Shown here piece after piece: positions 24,524 through 36,848 of a DNA stretch of 64,000 bases. The DNA is taken from the NCBI GenBank assembly GCA_900074885.1, contig FJUW01000023.1, forward strand, positions 270,319-334,318. Reading direction: 5' to 3'. Under the pieces are notes generated by a model that did not search any database, was not told the DNA's origin, and was given only the letters and a program-made list of their open reading frames with translations. This stretch comes from Rhynchosporium graminicola (lineage: Eukaryota; Ascomycota; Leotiomycetes; Helotiales; Ploettnerulaceae). Position numbers and translations under genes: made by a program. The stretch's first letter is position 1; every line of letters begins with the position of its first letter.

Positions 24524-26775
24524 ATGGCGGTTCCTACACAGTTTGCATACCGTACACAGAAGGAGATTGGCGTTTTCGATGCCGCCCCGGTCTATGAACC
24601 TTTGCCTGGCTTCCAGAAGCCCGAAGGTTCCTCTCGCTGCTCCGTCTACTCGCCGTGTGGCCGCTACTTTGCCTATGCCTCCACCGAGGGAGTTTCAGTT
24701 GTTGATGCCTCTGTCGGACACGTCATCACATCCCTCCCAACTCCCAACGTGTACGAATTAGGCTTCTCTCCTCGAGGATCCTTTATTATCACCTGGGAGC
24801 GACCATCTAAGGATGAGAAGGGCGATGCCGTCAAGAACCTCAAAATCTGGCGCACCTTCGAAGACGTCCCCGCAGGCGGCGAGAAGCAGGTGGTAGGCAG
24901 ATTCGTGCAAAAGAATCAGTCGGGCTGGAACCTGCAATACACTTTCGATGAGAAATACTGTGCTCGCGTTGTTACCAACGAGGTTCAGTTCTACGAAAGT
25001 GGTGACTTGGGCACCGTCTGGAACAAGCTACGTGCCGAGGGTGTTGCGGATTTTGCCATTCCCCCTGGCAATAACCACTCCGTAGCTGTCTTCATTCCAG
25101 AGCGCAAGGTAAATATAGAATGGGGCTATTCAGGGCGTAGCTAACTATGCCTCAGGGTCAACCATCAGCCGTGAAGGTGTTCAACGTCCCTCAGTTCACT
25201 ACTCCTGTCTCGCAAAAGACTTTCTTTAAGGGCGACAAGGTTCAATTGAAGTGGAATCAGCTTGGAACGACATTGATTGTTCTTGCACAGACCGAGGTAG
25301 ACAAGACTGGCAAAAGTTACTACGGAGAGACTACACTCTATGTGCTGAGCGCAAATGGTGGATTCGATTCCAGAATTACTCTGGATAAGGAGGGCCCAAT
25401 CCATGACGTATCGTGGTCTCCAAACTCGAAAGAATTTGGTGTCATTTACGGATACATGCCAGCAAAGACAACTATCTTCAACCAACGAGCCGTTGCTGTT
25501 CATACATTCCCACTTGGCCCCCGAAACACCATCCTCTTCTCGCCAACTGGTCGATTTGTTATAGTTGCTGGCTTTGGTAACTTGGCCGGACAGATGGATG
25601 TTTATGATCTTGAGAAAGACTATAAGAAGATCTGTACGATTGAAGGTGGAAACCCGAGTGTTTGCGAATGGAGCCCCGACAGCAAATACATCTTGACGGC
25701 CACTACGAGTCCCAGACTCCGTGTGGACAACGGTATTCGTTTGTGGCACGTTGGAGGTGGTATCATGTACAATCAGGATATGGTGGAGCTTTACGATGTT
25801 AAGTGGAGACCTGCAGAATTCGAGAGCTTCTCGCCTGGAGATCTGCTTCATCCGGTTCCAACTCCTCATGCTTCAGCATTGGCCTACCTCGGTACCGTCA
25901 AGACTCCTTCCAAACCAGCTGGAGCTTATCGACCACCTGGAGCACGTGGAACCTCGACCCCATTGCATTTCAAGCGTGAGGATGAGGGAGGAGCTGCTCA
26001 CATTGTTAGCAACGGTACTCAACTGGTTGGATCAAATGGATTCGGAAAGCAACGAAGACAAGTCCCAGGTGCCGAGACAGTCGACACTAGTCTACCCCCA
26101 GGAGCTGCTCCCGCCAACGGAGCTGCACCAGGAACTGCAGAGGGCGATGAAAATTTGTCCAAGGCAGCATTGAAGAACAAGAAGAAGAGAGAAGCTAAGA
26201 AGGCCAAGGACGCAGAGACCAAAGCTGCTGGCTTAGTCCCAGAGAGTGGTGCTCCAGCTCCAGTTGGTGAGAATCGTAGCCCAGAGCGCAGAGAGAGACG
26301 TGACCATCAGCGCAGTCGCTCCAAGGGTCAACAAGATAACGTCCGAACACCATCGCAACAACGATACCGTAGTAACACCTACCAATCGAATCAAGGTCGT
26401 TCGCAAGATGTCAGAAACAACGGTAATGGCTATGGCCAGAACCAGAACGGGAATGGTCACGGAAATGGCTACAATGGCTTCGGTCAATCACAACAACAAA
26501 CTCAGAATCCAGGCCTGTCAGCGAATAATGTCAATAACCTGTCCTTGAATCTCGCAGCGTCTCGTATCGCAGAAACACCTGATTTATCCATTACATCGCC
26601 AGGTGGAGGCTCCCCCAATGCAAAGAAGTTGCGAGGCCTGCAGAAGAAGATCCGCGCCATCGAGGATCTGGAGATGCGTCTTGCTGGAGGAGAGAAGTTA
26701 GAGGATACGCAGATGAAGAAGATTGGTACGAAGTCATCCGTACAAGCCGAATTATCTGCGATCGATACCGACTAG
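24524..26775 (+). CDS. eukaryotic translation initiation factor 2A (734 aa, 2 exons)
   Basis: Exon 1, 24524-25108, and exon 2, 25156-26775, flank a 47-bp GT-AG intron with a GCTAAC branch site. The joined protein starts MAVPTQFAYRTQKEIGVF. The first roughly 430 residues form the eIF2A beta-propeller: CSVYSPCGRYFAYAS, the block around WNQLGTTLIVLAQTEVDKTGKSY split by the usual Tyr-rich loop, PLGPRNTILFSPTGRFV, and WSPDSKYILTATTSPRLRVDNG. The tail contains AYRPPGARG, a basic KNKKKREAKKAKD stretch, an Asn/Gln/Gly-rich stretch, and the conserved C-terminal coil KKLRGLQKKIRAIEDLEMRL. Family members bind Met-tRNAi and the 40S subunit in a GTP-independent way. It is longer than the human protein mainly through the low-complexity insert. 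Confidence 0.95.
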
Positions 26776-27756
26776 GCTCCACACTCCTGACCATGCGGGG
26801 ATTTTGCAGATAGCGATTGATGGATTGCGATGATATTTATTTCAAGATTGCGATGCTTTCACTAGAATGGTGGAAATACGAATGCCTCATATTTGATATG
26901 AGTTTTCGCATATCCTGTACGGGTCGGTTTGGGTTGGATTACATTCTGGGGTGAATGGACGAAATCAGCATCAGTTGGCGTACGGTTTGATTGAGAACAG
27001 GACTCGCTGCACACCCAGCAGACAAGAGAAAGTGGGCGCGATACCTACTCTGGTTCAGCGAAAAGAGAAGCTAGACTTGGCTTCCTACTCTCGTTTGCAA
27101 CTCGGGCTACCCACAGGCTTGGAGAAAGGGTTGGCTTTAGGCAGAGAATATCAGCCAGTCACAGTGCAGACAAGGCTAGATACGGCTGCTTACATAGACT
27201 GAACGAGTCCATAGAACATAAAGCGAAGAGCGATCCCACGACGCGTTTCAGGATTGCCTTGAGACTGTTTCCTGACACTTTACCCGCAAGAGGAATCTAG
27301 CATCTTCCCTACCTATTCAAAACATGCAGATTTTGATACTTGGTGATCCTCATACTCACGAGAACATACTCATGTCATATAATGCCATGCTCTTGCACCA
27401 TCCCATCCGTCTCCATTTAAAGGTAGGTAGGTAAGTACCCAGTGAATTTCTGTCCACTTACATACATATATAAATAAACAAAACTCATCTTGAATTTTCC
27501 AAGATAAGGTACCGATCGATAACAATACGATATTAGATATACAGAAAGCAAAAAAAAGAAGAAAAAAAACACCCCCTCCCCCGCCCAGAATTACATATCA
27601 AACCATATTCTCTAACCATGTATATATATATATGAAATAAAACGGGGTTTTTCCTCCCCTTCTTCCAAGACTCGAAGAATCTCCACGACCCAGTTCAACT
27701 CGATTCGATTCGATTCAACTCAACTCGGGTTACTCAACCTCAACTACTATCCCTAG

Positions 27757-27799
27757 CCTTCCCTTCCCTTCCCTTCCCTTCCCTTCCCTTCCCTTCCCT
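27757..27799. repeat. TTCCC pentamer repeat, about eight units
   Basis: Perfect tandem CTTCC/TTCCC units. Confidence 0.9.
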
Positions 27800-27839
27800 C
27801 ACCTCATACTCATACTCATACTTGTACCTTCGCTTTCCT

Positions 27840-27883
27840 GCATAGCACAGCACAGCATAGCATAGCATAGCATAGCATAGCCC
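27840..27883. repeat. CATAG/CACAG pentamer repeat, about eight units
   Basis: Tandem AGCAY units, CACAG at the left and CATAG to the right. The variation is the same CA-to-TA type seen in the mutated transposons, but may equally be ordinary drift. Confidence 0.85.
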
Positions 27884-28986
27884 ACCCAGCCCCGTCTAGC
27901 ATTCCTGGAATTCCATCCCATCCCATCCATCTGGAAATACATCCCATCCCATCCATCGACAGCCTACTCTTCCGAAAAAAAAAAAAAAAATCCCATCCAT
28001 CCCATCCTATCCTGTCCCATCCTATCTTATCCCATCCTGTCCTATCCCATCTCATCCGTCAAGCGACTCGCGTCGCGCTTCGCGCTCGCAAGTCTTTCAT
28101 TTCCTTCTCGTAATGTTCTTTAGTACCTTGGGGGTTGAGTAGGTAGGTGCGTGCGTAGGTAGGTCTAGATACTTACTGAGGTAGGTAGGTAGGTAGGTTG
28201 GTAGTTGGGTACCTGTCCATCTAGGTAGATGTGCCGGCTAGATTCAATTATCCTTGTAGAACCTCTAGGCCACGAGGGGTTAGGATACCGAGACTGATTA
28301 GGTTAGGTGGATACCTTGTAAGCACGAGATCAACGCGTATGAGAATAATGGTGAGTTCATAGCGACAGATAGCTGTGTAGATAGATAGATAGACCAAGAA
28401 ACATGTTGCGGTAGATAGTATAGTATATATAGCATACCTAACTAAATTAACTAACTAGCTGCTGACCAGGCCAGCCGACTTTCCTCCTACCTCAGGCGAG
28501 CTGGCTGGGTATATAGACATAAGAAATTGTTTTTCGAAAATAGCAAAGGTACACAGTATACACATGTATGTACCGCATTGAAATGTACAGTATATGAAGA
28601 ATATACAGGAATACAGTACGCAAAAGTACGTACCCTCTCGTCGAATCCCCTCCTCTGCTATGTAATGCCATGCTATGAAGACCGAGCAGGCCCAGATGTC
28701 CAAAAATAACAATGCAATGCATGTAAAAAATGTGTACCATAGAAAACTCCAGCCAATACTGTTTTCGTGTATCCTAGATTCGGAATATCCAAAATGGAGA
28801 TAACCCCAACGCCTTGGCTCAGTCAAGCAGGTAGCCTCATCTCCAAATTCGCTCTTGGGTCTATCCAAGATGAAGAAAATGGCCTATGTATACCCAATGG
28901 TCGCATTAAACCTCCTCTCTTGACTCCGCTTCGTCAATCCATCCGCTCATCCGACATCAAGAATCGAAATCTACCACATGAGCGCT

Positions 28987-30427
28987 TCATTGTGGCAGGA
29001 GTCTCTTCTCAGCACCATTCGTTGCGGCCGGTTGATCCTCAAATACATATCTGACCAAATTTTCTGTAATCCTCGCGCACAGTGGATCCACGTATTTCGT
29101 CCATAGATTCGCAACGTAATACAAGATAACAAACCAGATCGGTAGCCAAAAATACCATCTCCCATTTCCGCATATTTGTAGTGGCGGGCCGGGTGTGACG
29201 TGGCCGTCTTCGTGCTTGATGTCCGCAGGCACTTTGAAGCCGAAGAGCATCCAGACGAGGACGGAGCGGAGGAGCGAGCCGTGAAGTAGATAGACGGCGA
29301 AGGAGTTCTTGCCGAACCAGAGGAGGTACTTGTTCGATAGAACATTCTTGACAGGGGAGGAGAAATGGATACCCAGTGCGACGAAGAGGAGGCCTATACC
29401 TGAGTAAAAACGGGGGGTTTCGTTATCCTTGGGGAAAATGTAGACGGAGTTTTGGCCCATGATTTCGGACCATCGCACCCATTGAGCCTTGTCCTCAGGG
29501 TAAGAGGCGAGGAGGAGTCCGATTAGGATGAGTAACGGGGAGAGGAATCTGCCGGGCCATTTTCGAGCTGCGCACCAGGCTTGGTGAGGGGGGTGTTGAG
29601 AGAGATCTGCTAGGAAGACGCCGAAAAAGAATTGCATTCCAAAAGCAGCTGTGCTTATTAGTGCTTGTTGCAGAACCGCGTTTTATGTAACTCACAGTCA
29701 TTGCTGATATAATAATAAACGAACATGGCCAATTCGAGAATCATCCTATACCTAGCCTTGCAGTACGCAGTCGCCACGAGAAACATATAGACCAACATGC
29801 TGCCCTTCAATAGCGGAAGGAGAGTCCACTGGTTATTATCGTAAACATTCCATGATCGCGTCCAAGTCGTTATCAAATGGTACAACAGATCCATAACGGC
29901 ATTTCCAAAGTACGGCGTGATATTCGGTGATGTGTAGTTCACCCACCAACTATTAACCCTGTTCCCAACCTCGAAGACGCCAAATTGACATAAGAACCAG
30001 ATGATGCTCGTAGCCATTGTGGTGGGGAGAATGAGTCGAGGGACTCGTCGGAACGCACTCTTCGCGATTCCGGGGAACATTGCATCTTGTTGCCCTGCTC
30101 GACATTGTCGTATAGGCTTTAGAGCGCACACATATCCCGTTACGAGGGAGAATATCGTCACGCCAATCCGGCCTTGGAATAGGATTCGTATTATGGGGTA
30201 TTGGAGGATCCTAGGTTTGGCACCTTCTGCAGATGTAGGTTTGAATAGGTCTTCGTCAAATGCTCTGCAAAGATGTGTGAAGACGACGAGGAGGGAAGCA
30301 AATCCGCGCAGGCCCTGCGCGATGTTAGTTGGGTGTCTTGTGGGGTTTGGCGCATCTTCAGGGGAAGAGATTGGAAAGGATCTCGACATACGTCTACCCA
30401 TTTGACATTCTCAGGCTTGGTCGTCAT
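28987..30427 (-). CDS. acyltransferase 3 family membrane protein (438 aa, 3 exons)
   Basis: Exons 30427-30392 (36 nt, MTTKPENVKWVD), 30314-29696 and 29648-28987 join to 1317 nt. All introns are GT-AG. The splice creates the typical entry VKWVD-GLRGFASLLVVFTHL of acyltransferase-3 proteins. A frame that ignores intron 1 also begins at 30401 but lacks this signature. Hydrophobic segments recur along the protein (about ten spans), with a GRIGVTIFSLVTGY block, and a late KNSFAVYLLHGSLLRS block. Family members move acyl groups to sugars, lipids or secondary metabolites across a membrane. Substrate unknown. A charged tail of about 30 residues follows the last span. Confidence 0.85.
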
Positions 30428-30798
30428 TGTAGTCTATCGATATTGGAACATAGGAATGCCACGAGGTAGGAAAGGGTTCGCGAGTCTGCCAAAAGGAAAT
30501 AATGGCTGGCTTGGATTGAGGTGAGGGCGTGTAAAAGATCCGACGTAGTAGGGAAAGGAAGCAAGGAAAAAGCTAAAAGTGCAGAATTGATGTTGAACAA
30601 GGGAACACACCGCGTCGATGCAAAGGAAGAAAGACCGAAGCTAAAAGATAACAGATAAAAGGATGACGGCGATATAAAGAGTGTACAGTACAGTACTGTA
30701 GGGGAGCAAAAGAGGCGCCAACGTCTAGTATAGAGTACCAAAGGAGGGACGAGGGTGGGAGTTGAGGGAGGGAGGGATGAATAGAGCAGGAGTGCGTG

Positions 30799-30827
30799 AG
30801 TGCGTGCGTGCGTGCGTGCGTGCGTGT
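30799..30827. repeat. TGCG tetramer repeat
   Basis: About seven tandem units, 400 bp upstream of the acyltransferase start. Confidence 0.85.
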
Positions 30828-31601
30828 CTGTGGCGGACAAGGGAGGGGAGGAGGGGGGGGAACTTGGCATGTCTTGTCTGTACTTGTCTGGTCCCCTGCC
30901 CGGCCCTTCCCTTCTCTTCCTTCCCTTCCCTTCCCTTCCCTTCCCTACCGCCTACCCAGGTAGGTATGTACAGTATGGTTTGACTATCGCATGCATCCCA
31001 AGCCGTCCCAAGCCATCCCAAGCCATCCCATCCCATCCCATCCATCCCATCGCCTCCCCGGTCGACGACGTTGCCCAGATGCAAATGAGATCCCGGCACC
31101 CCTGCGGCAATGCATCCATCCAACCATCCATCCAGTTAATCAAGAGTGCGTTTCCTCCTCAGAATGAAGTCAAATCCCTTACCAAGTAAGTAGGTACTGT
31201 CGAATTGTCTATCCGGAGCCACGAGTAGGTAGGTAGGTATTCGTTTGGTTGTCGGATATTCTGAATGTCTATACGTCTATTTTAGCTACATGGCCACATG
31301 GCCACATGTCTAATTAGCAGGTACCGCAGTATCAACCCAGGAGAAGAGATGAGATCTGGATCTACAGACGTCAGACCAGACCCAGAACCCAGGACAGAAG
31401 TGGGGATGATAATTCCACTCGTGAACTCTCGCACTACATACATGATGATACATACACTACGGTCCCTCCTTTTCAAGACGTGCGAAACTCTGTTTGGAGG
31501 AGAAGAAAAATGAAAAGAAAAGAAAAGGTTTGGGTGAGTCCCTCGAGGATTGATTGAGTTCTTCGAATCCTGCAAATCCCGAGTCGAAATCTAAATCTTC
31601 T

Positions 31602-31629
31602 ACAGTCAGTCAGTCAGTCAGTCAGTCAT
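31602..31629. repeat. CAGT tetramer repeat, seven units
   Basis: Perfect tandem units. Confidence 0.9.
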
Positions 31630-31690
31630 CTTTCGGATTTTAATCAAATTCCCTGAGATATATTCCCGAGCCAAGAAAGAGATCCGACTG

Positions 31691-31722
31691 GTGCAGTGCA
31701 GTGCAGTGCAGTGCTGTGCTGT
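31691..31722. repeat. GTGCA/GTGCT pentamer repeat
   Basis: About six units, the last two with T instead of A. Confidence 0.85.
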
Positions 31723-32051
31723 TGCTGGTTTGGCTCGGGATTTGTGGCGTTGACGATCCAAGGGCCAGGGGGAAAAAAACCCGGAGGGATGCAGGCTGTA
31801 TTGTATGTAGCTGGGGGTGGGCTCGGGAGGCTGACGGGCTGGCGGGCTAATTAATCTGAAGTAGCAGCTTACCTTGCTCGCAATGCCTCGGGACGCGAGC
31901 TTCGAGCTTCGAGATTCCAGATTCCAGATTCGAGAATTAAGATGCGAGATTGTTTGAGCTTGCCCGCGATACGGTCTATGCGATACACTTACACGACTGT
32001 TCTGCGGAAGCTACACAGACATACCTATACTTCCTATGCGCCATGCTTGGA

Positions 32052-32083
32052 ACGAAGCGAAGCGAAGCGAAGCGAAGCGAAGC
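32052..32083. repeat. CGAAG pentamer repeat, about six units
   Basis: Perfect tandem units. Open in several frames, which creates spurious reading frames. Confidence 0.9.
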
Positions 32084-32800
32084 CAATGATTCGTTTACCG
32101 ACTTATCAGGATACTTCCATCTACATCTGCATCTGCAGTACTTCCTTCGCCTCAAATCGTCTGTGTATCGACAGGTGGGGTTCTGGGCCATGTGCTTGGT
32201 GCGTGCGAATGAATACACACCGCCGAACATCATGCGAACCTACTCACCCAGGCCAGGTAGTCGACTTTAATCTCATAGGTAGATAGATACTGTAGGTCCA
32301 TCCGAGACACGTAATGCGGCACTGGCACTGGCGACTATAAGGTAGGTAACCTTCAGAAGTCTCGACGCATTCCATAGATACCTACGAATAGAGTAGGTGA
32401 ACAGAGTGACTGTCAATAAAGTAGATGTATCATGAAATCCTAGATTCCTATCTTTCTCGGAATTCCAATAATACACACACACTCTCTATCTCTCTCTTTC
32501 TTAGAATCTCCCACTATTTCAGTCTCCGCATCGATCTTGGCTGTCTTGTCCTTCCTGTTCATCTTGTCGACTTGGCTCTTACTTTCTATTCCCGACTTCC
32601 GACTTCCGACTTCCGTCTTGCCTTTCTGTGTCTTGTGCCTTGTCTCCTTCATGTGCCCGCCCGCCTGCGCCCCGCCCAGCCCAGCCCAATCTATCTACTA
32701 AAAACAAGAAGCGTCACTAAACGGTTTCCTATTCGAGACCTGTATCAACCGTCCATCGTCCAGTGGACGGATGTATCAAGGTACCGAGTAAGCGACAAGT

Positions 32801-32830
32801 CAACTCAACTCAACTCAACTCAACTCAACT
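32801..32830. repeat. CAACT pentamer repeat, six units
   Basis: Perfect tandem units. Confidence 0.9.
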
Positions 32831-33505
32831 TGAAGCTGAAGATGGGATGAGATGACCGATCACTGACTGTACTAACACCTAGATAAGATGAAGCTTCCCT
32901 ACGGAAGTCTCCCATCCTCCGACTCGTGTCACCACCGAGATCGACATCTTCTGCAGAGTACTCAGTATCGTCCACGATCACTCTGAAACAACCTGGGCAC
33001 TTGAAACCCCGGAGAGCGAGCGCTACAAAGGTTCATCTGCCAAGACGATTCTCATGAGTACATACTTGGTGGTATCAATTCACATCCGGTCCCCACAAAC
33101 CCGCTTTCCAAGCACGCACATCTCAATCTTCAAGAAACTATCGATTCACGGAGGTATCGTGAAGAAATGATGACAGACGCCTATCCTCGGCCCGCCATGG
33201 AATCCTGGGTGGGTGGGTAGCACGACCAAGGTATGGTAATGTAATATCCGAATGATGTACGCCCAGAGAACCACATGTACTTGGCTACCTACACTGCATC
33301 AATTCGCGATCATGCCATGCATGCTCTCGTGATCACTCACTGCACGATAAGATAAGCGCTTCCTTCATCCCGCGGCTCCGTTGTGTTGCGTTGCGTTGTG
33401 TTACGCTGCGCTGCATAGCGGCTGTATCCATCCCATCCATCCATCATCCTGAAGTGCGCACGCTAGTATATTATCAAAACGCGGACCGAAGCCGCTGTAC
33501 GACGA

Positions 33506-33571
33506 AGACGAGACGAGACGAGACGAGACGAGACGAGACGAGACGAGACGAGACGAGACGAGACGAGACGA
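33506..33571. repeat. AGACG pentamer repeat, about 13 units
   Basis: The longest microsatellite in the window, 66 bp and uninterrupted. It is open in all frames, which explains the Arg/Asp/Thr frame on the plus strand and the Ser/Leu/Val frame on the minus strand. Confidence 0.95.
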
Positions 33572-34046
33572 CAACGATACGATTCGGGATTTATATAAAG
33601 TACCTACCTTTGGTATCCTTCCTCCGCTGCACATCTCCAAGCTTCTTGGATCTTATAGAGTGAAGAATACATACGGAGTAGCCTACTGGGGTGCGGGCCT
33701 GCAATGTGTGTGTCTCAGGAGGCAAGATGTCCAGGCTCTAACCTCGTAGCTTTTTCTTCGAAAAAGGTAGGTAGGTTGGTCCGTTCGTTTGGTAGAATGC
33801 GAGATCTGGGATATTTACGGAGTAACTAACTCCCTTTCGTGTCGGGGACGACGTTTGAAGAGATGATTCGGATCATCCGTCGACGAATCGAGAGAGGAAG
33901 GATGGGAGGAAAGGGTTTCTGCATTGGATGTCCTCGCATCAATACCGAGCGAGTCTTGAGGGCTGCAAAATTCCACACTTGATCGTTTTTTTACTATCAG
34001 GGAGAATGGCGGCGTATATTTGAATTCTCACATCTCTCTACTTTCG

Positions 34047-34095
34047 TACCTACCTACCTAACCTACCTACCTACCTAACCTACCTACCTACCTAC
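34047..34095. repeat. CCTA tetramer repeat with spaced AACCTACC units
   Basis: Tandem ACCT units interrupted twice by an extra A at regular spacing. Confidence 0.85.
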
Positions 34096-35268
34096 CATAC
34101 CAACAGCATGCCACACTCAAAAAGTATTCCCATCCCATCTACTAATACTCGCTGAAGCTTTCGCCCTCAGCTCACAGAACTCGAAAACCCAACACATCCC
34201 AACGTGACGAACCAAAGTATATTTGGCTTACGAGGCTTCCACGCATATGGATTTTACATATCAAAGAGTACTTACGTAAGGGAGGGTGCGTAATAGGTTC
34301 AATTTACTTGCTGGGGACCACTTACAACAGGTCTTGTACGTTCCAGCTTCAGGAATCAGCCATGATTGCTGTTTTCCACTCTCGAAGAATTCTCTTTTCA
34401 TCATTTCACTGAGATTATACTCATGTATGGATATTTTGTTACCTTCCTCGACTTATGCAGCGCGCCCTTCTTTCACTTGCATCCTTTTCACATATATCAC
34501 CTGATATATGCATCACATGACAGATGTCGCTAGCCTCCTACTATCTGGATGATAACCTTTGTTTTCATTTTGCTACAACTTTATGTTTGGCCAGCTATAT
34601 CCCTTAGTTCGTGCTTCAATTTGGGGGTTATCTTGCATTGATGAACTTTCCGAAATGACCTGGGAAATCGGCTCCAGCGAAGTATATCCAATTACATGAT
34701 TTCCTTAATAAGCAGGTCGATATCGCAGCCAAGATAATGCCATGGGCTTTCTCGAGCTAGGTCTCTATTGCGAGGCAGACGTTCAGCTTGAGTCCAGGGT
34801 GCAAGCAAGCTGAATTATGCAAGATACAAATCTGCATTGTCGAACTCCCCAGTACGAAAAGGCACAGATTGATCAAAAATCATTCGAATGAAATCGTTCC
34901 AACTTCATGGTACTTGTTGGCGCTAATAAACAAATCGTTCTCAATGTCCTAGTTTCATATTACATACTTCCAGTCAAAAGGTTTGGTTTTCGATTGTTCT
35001 GTATCCAAGAGCCAACAGACCGGCCCGCGACCAGGGGTGTAGACATGCTGTATCAGTACGTACCTGCAACTACTACCAGAACGTCACTAGCTAAAAGACC
35101 TCTCAGTCTCTCACCGAGAGCCTTGCTACATGCTTAAAAGGGTGTTCCTCATGCCCGCTCGTTTCTTTCTACAAAGTTTCCAGATTCCAACGATTTTCCT
35201 TATCTTACACAGCATCCACATTGCCAGGACGAGAAGTCAATATTTACCCTCCTGCTCGCTTATCACCA

Positions 35269-36848
35269 TGACTAAAGCCCCTCTGGAGATTCGCAATCGA
35301 CATGCGTTCGATAATCCGTGGACCAGTCCTGACCCCAGGGACAATATGAAGATAGGCAGCACTTCCCCCGGACGAGTGACTCCGGCATCGAGTAGCACAC
35401 CGAATAGCAAACTTCATTTTGTAAACCATGGGGAACTCTTCAATGCTGTGATCGAATTCAAGTTTTTTTATTGACGTCTAGCTATCCTCAGAGCGTATCT
35501 CCCGACCTGGGGGAAGATTTTCGCAGCGAAACAATGGCGGCCCCGAATTTGCCTCCAGATATTGGTAAGACAGCCCCAAGAAAGTTGGATATATTCGATG
35601 GCCCGAATGACGGTACCGCGGTGGGTGAAACTCCCTTCTCTTAGCTGTATTTAGCTACTTTAGATTCAAAAGAACGACATCGTAGCATTTGCGAACAATG
35701 TCCTGTCATCAGATGGTACAGCCGATGAATACACGTATGCCCAGCCGCATTCCAAATGAAATACTTCCACTCCACGCAAACGCAAAGACAATGCTTTTAC
35801 CGACCGACGGCGTTCTGATGAAAACATGGGTCTCTGTACACAGGCCAGATATCCTGCCCAATGAAGAGTACGATGGACTTTTCTCCGAGAACGGTATGAT
35901 GAAGGACACGCTTGAGAGTAGTGTTGAAAGTGGTGATCCACTATAGCGTGAATCTACACGGGATATCGTTGCGAACCCATTTCTTTCTCAGCGATATGGG
36001 CATTCTGCACCGAGATTGTTCAAATCTCCTACTGCGCCTATGGTCTGGCCTAGGCTGTCAAAGGCATTCGCGAAAACGAAGGCTCCGCGATTACCTGCTG
36101 CTTCTAAGAATTCCGAAGAAGCAGTTTTATCGTTTGATTCGCAGTTAAGGAAGTCGCAGGTTGTCAGAAAACTAAAATTGACGATAGAAAAAGCCCGCCG
36201 CCAAAACTCAAGCGAAACCTCTGGGCGAGAATCACGAAGAGACGACAGTCTCCAAGAGGAGTGCATCAGCATAAGATGTTGCCCGATTCCATGCAGCCAC
36301 GCAAATCATGGGCCTCCCAGATTCTCAGGCTGATGGCGCGAGCGTCAAAGTTCCACTGTCGACGCATATCCAGAATCCAAGCACTACTTACTCGCCTCAA
36401 GCAGCTGCGCCATCAGAAGGGTTGGGACGAGCTTGAATATGAGGCAGAAGAAATGATAAAGCGTGCTCTTGATCAACAGTCGCTACAAATATATGAACAG
36501 TGTCCTGTGTTGACGCAGCACAAGCTTGACAAGCCAGAATCGAAGGAAAACGCCGCAGATGCAGATTCACATTCGACCAACGAGCCTGGAGACGGTCCTG
36601 CGCAACATCGTTTCACAGCGCAAATTTCCTCATCACCTCAACAAACTCCTAACCTAACCAGATTGACGGAAGCACTTAGAAGCAATAGAACACCAATACC
36701 CCAAGCCACCCCCCATATCAACACCGATGTCAACATTGCCATCTCCACCTCGATCTTGATCAAAGTCCAAGATTCCATTTTGGATCGTCACACACACACC
36801 TCCCTACGTAGAAGAATCCTGGTCCACCTGCCCGCGCCCACTCTTTGA
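35269..36848 (+). pseudogene. decayed gene of unknown family
   Basis: Coding-like text runs through several frames. From ATG 35269 it reads RHAFDNPWTSPDPRDN and a Ser/Thr/Pro stretch, then hits TGA at about 35474. A splice-like join (CTCAG at about 35509) leads to SVSPDLGEDFRSETM and APRKLDIFDG. A frame from 35686 reads to TAG at 35944-35946 and then continues open in the same frame to about 36333 (basic, KKLKLTIEKARRQ-like helix), so one C-to-T change (CAG to TAG) would explain that stop. After about 36260 the better text moves to another frame (KQLRHQKGWDELEYEAEEM, then Ser/Thr/Pro-rich) ending TGA at 36848. I do not recognise the family. It could instead be a real gene with many short introns that I failed to join. 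Confidence 0.35.

Larger units (their letters stand above)
26776..28986. other. 2.2-kb spacer between convergent genes, simple repeats
   Basis: It separates the ends of eIF2A (+) and the acyltransferase (-). It contains GATTC/CAACT runs near 27700-27730, TTCCC at 27757-27799, CATAG at 27840-27883, CATCC runs near 27915-28060 with a poly-A tract near 27975, TAGG boxes at 28137-28205 and GATA at 28378-28391. Frames such as 28455-28868 (-) are probably the acyltransferase 3' UTR. Confidence 0.55.
30428..35268. other. 4.8-kb gene-poor region with dense microsatellites
   Basis: No gene supported. The part next to 30427 is the acyltransferase promoter. The rest carries many short tandem repeats (listed separately) and scattered TAGGTAGG/CCTACCTA boxes, for example near 31215, 32340, 33765 and 34047-34095. 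Frames through the repeats are repeat-encoded and not real. Confidence 0.55.

Noticed and set aside
27816..28055. Trp/Asp/Gly-rich minus-strand frame
   Set aside because: Translation of CATCC and CATAG repeats.
28455..28868. 137-codon hydrophobic minus-strand frame
   Set aside because: Directly downstream of the acyltransferase stop and AT-rich; most likely 3' UTR.
12244..30427. a secondary-metabolite or polysaccharide gene cluster (GT2, MFS, acyltransferase)
   Set aside because: The three genes are separated by housekeeping genes (nucleoporin, eIF2A), no core synthase is present, and orientation shows no co-regulation.
33391..33663. Arg/Asp/Thr-rich plus frame and Ser/Leu/Val-rich minus frame
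   Set aside because: Both are translations of the AGACG repeat.
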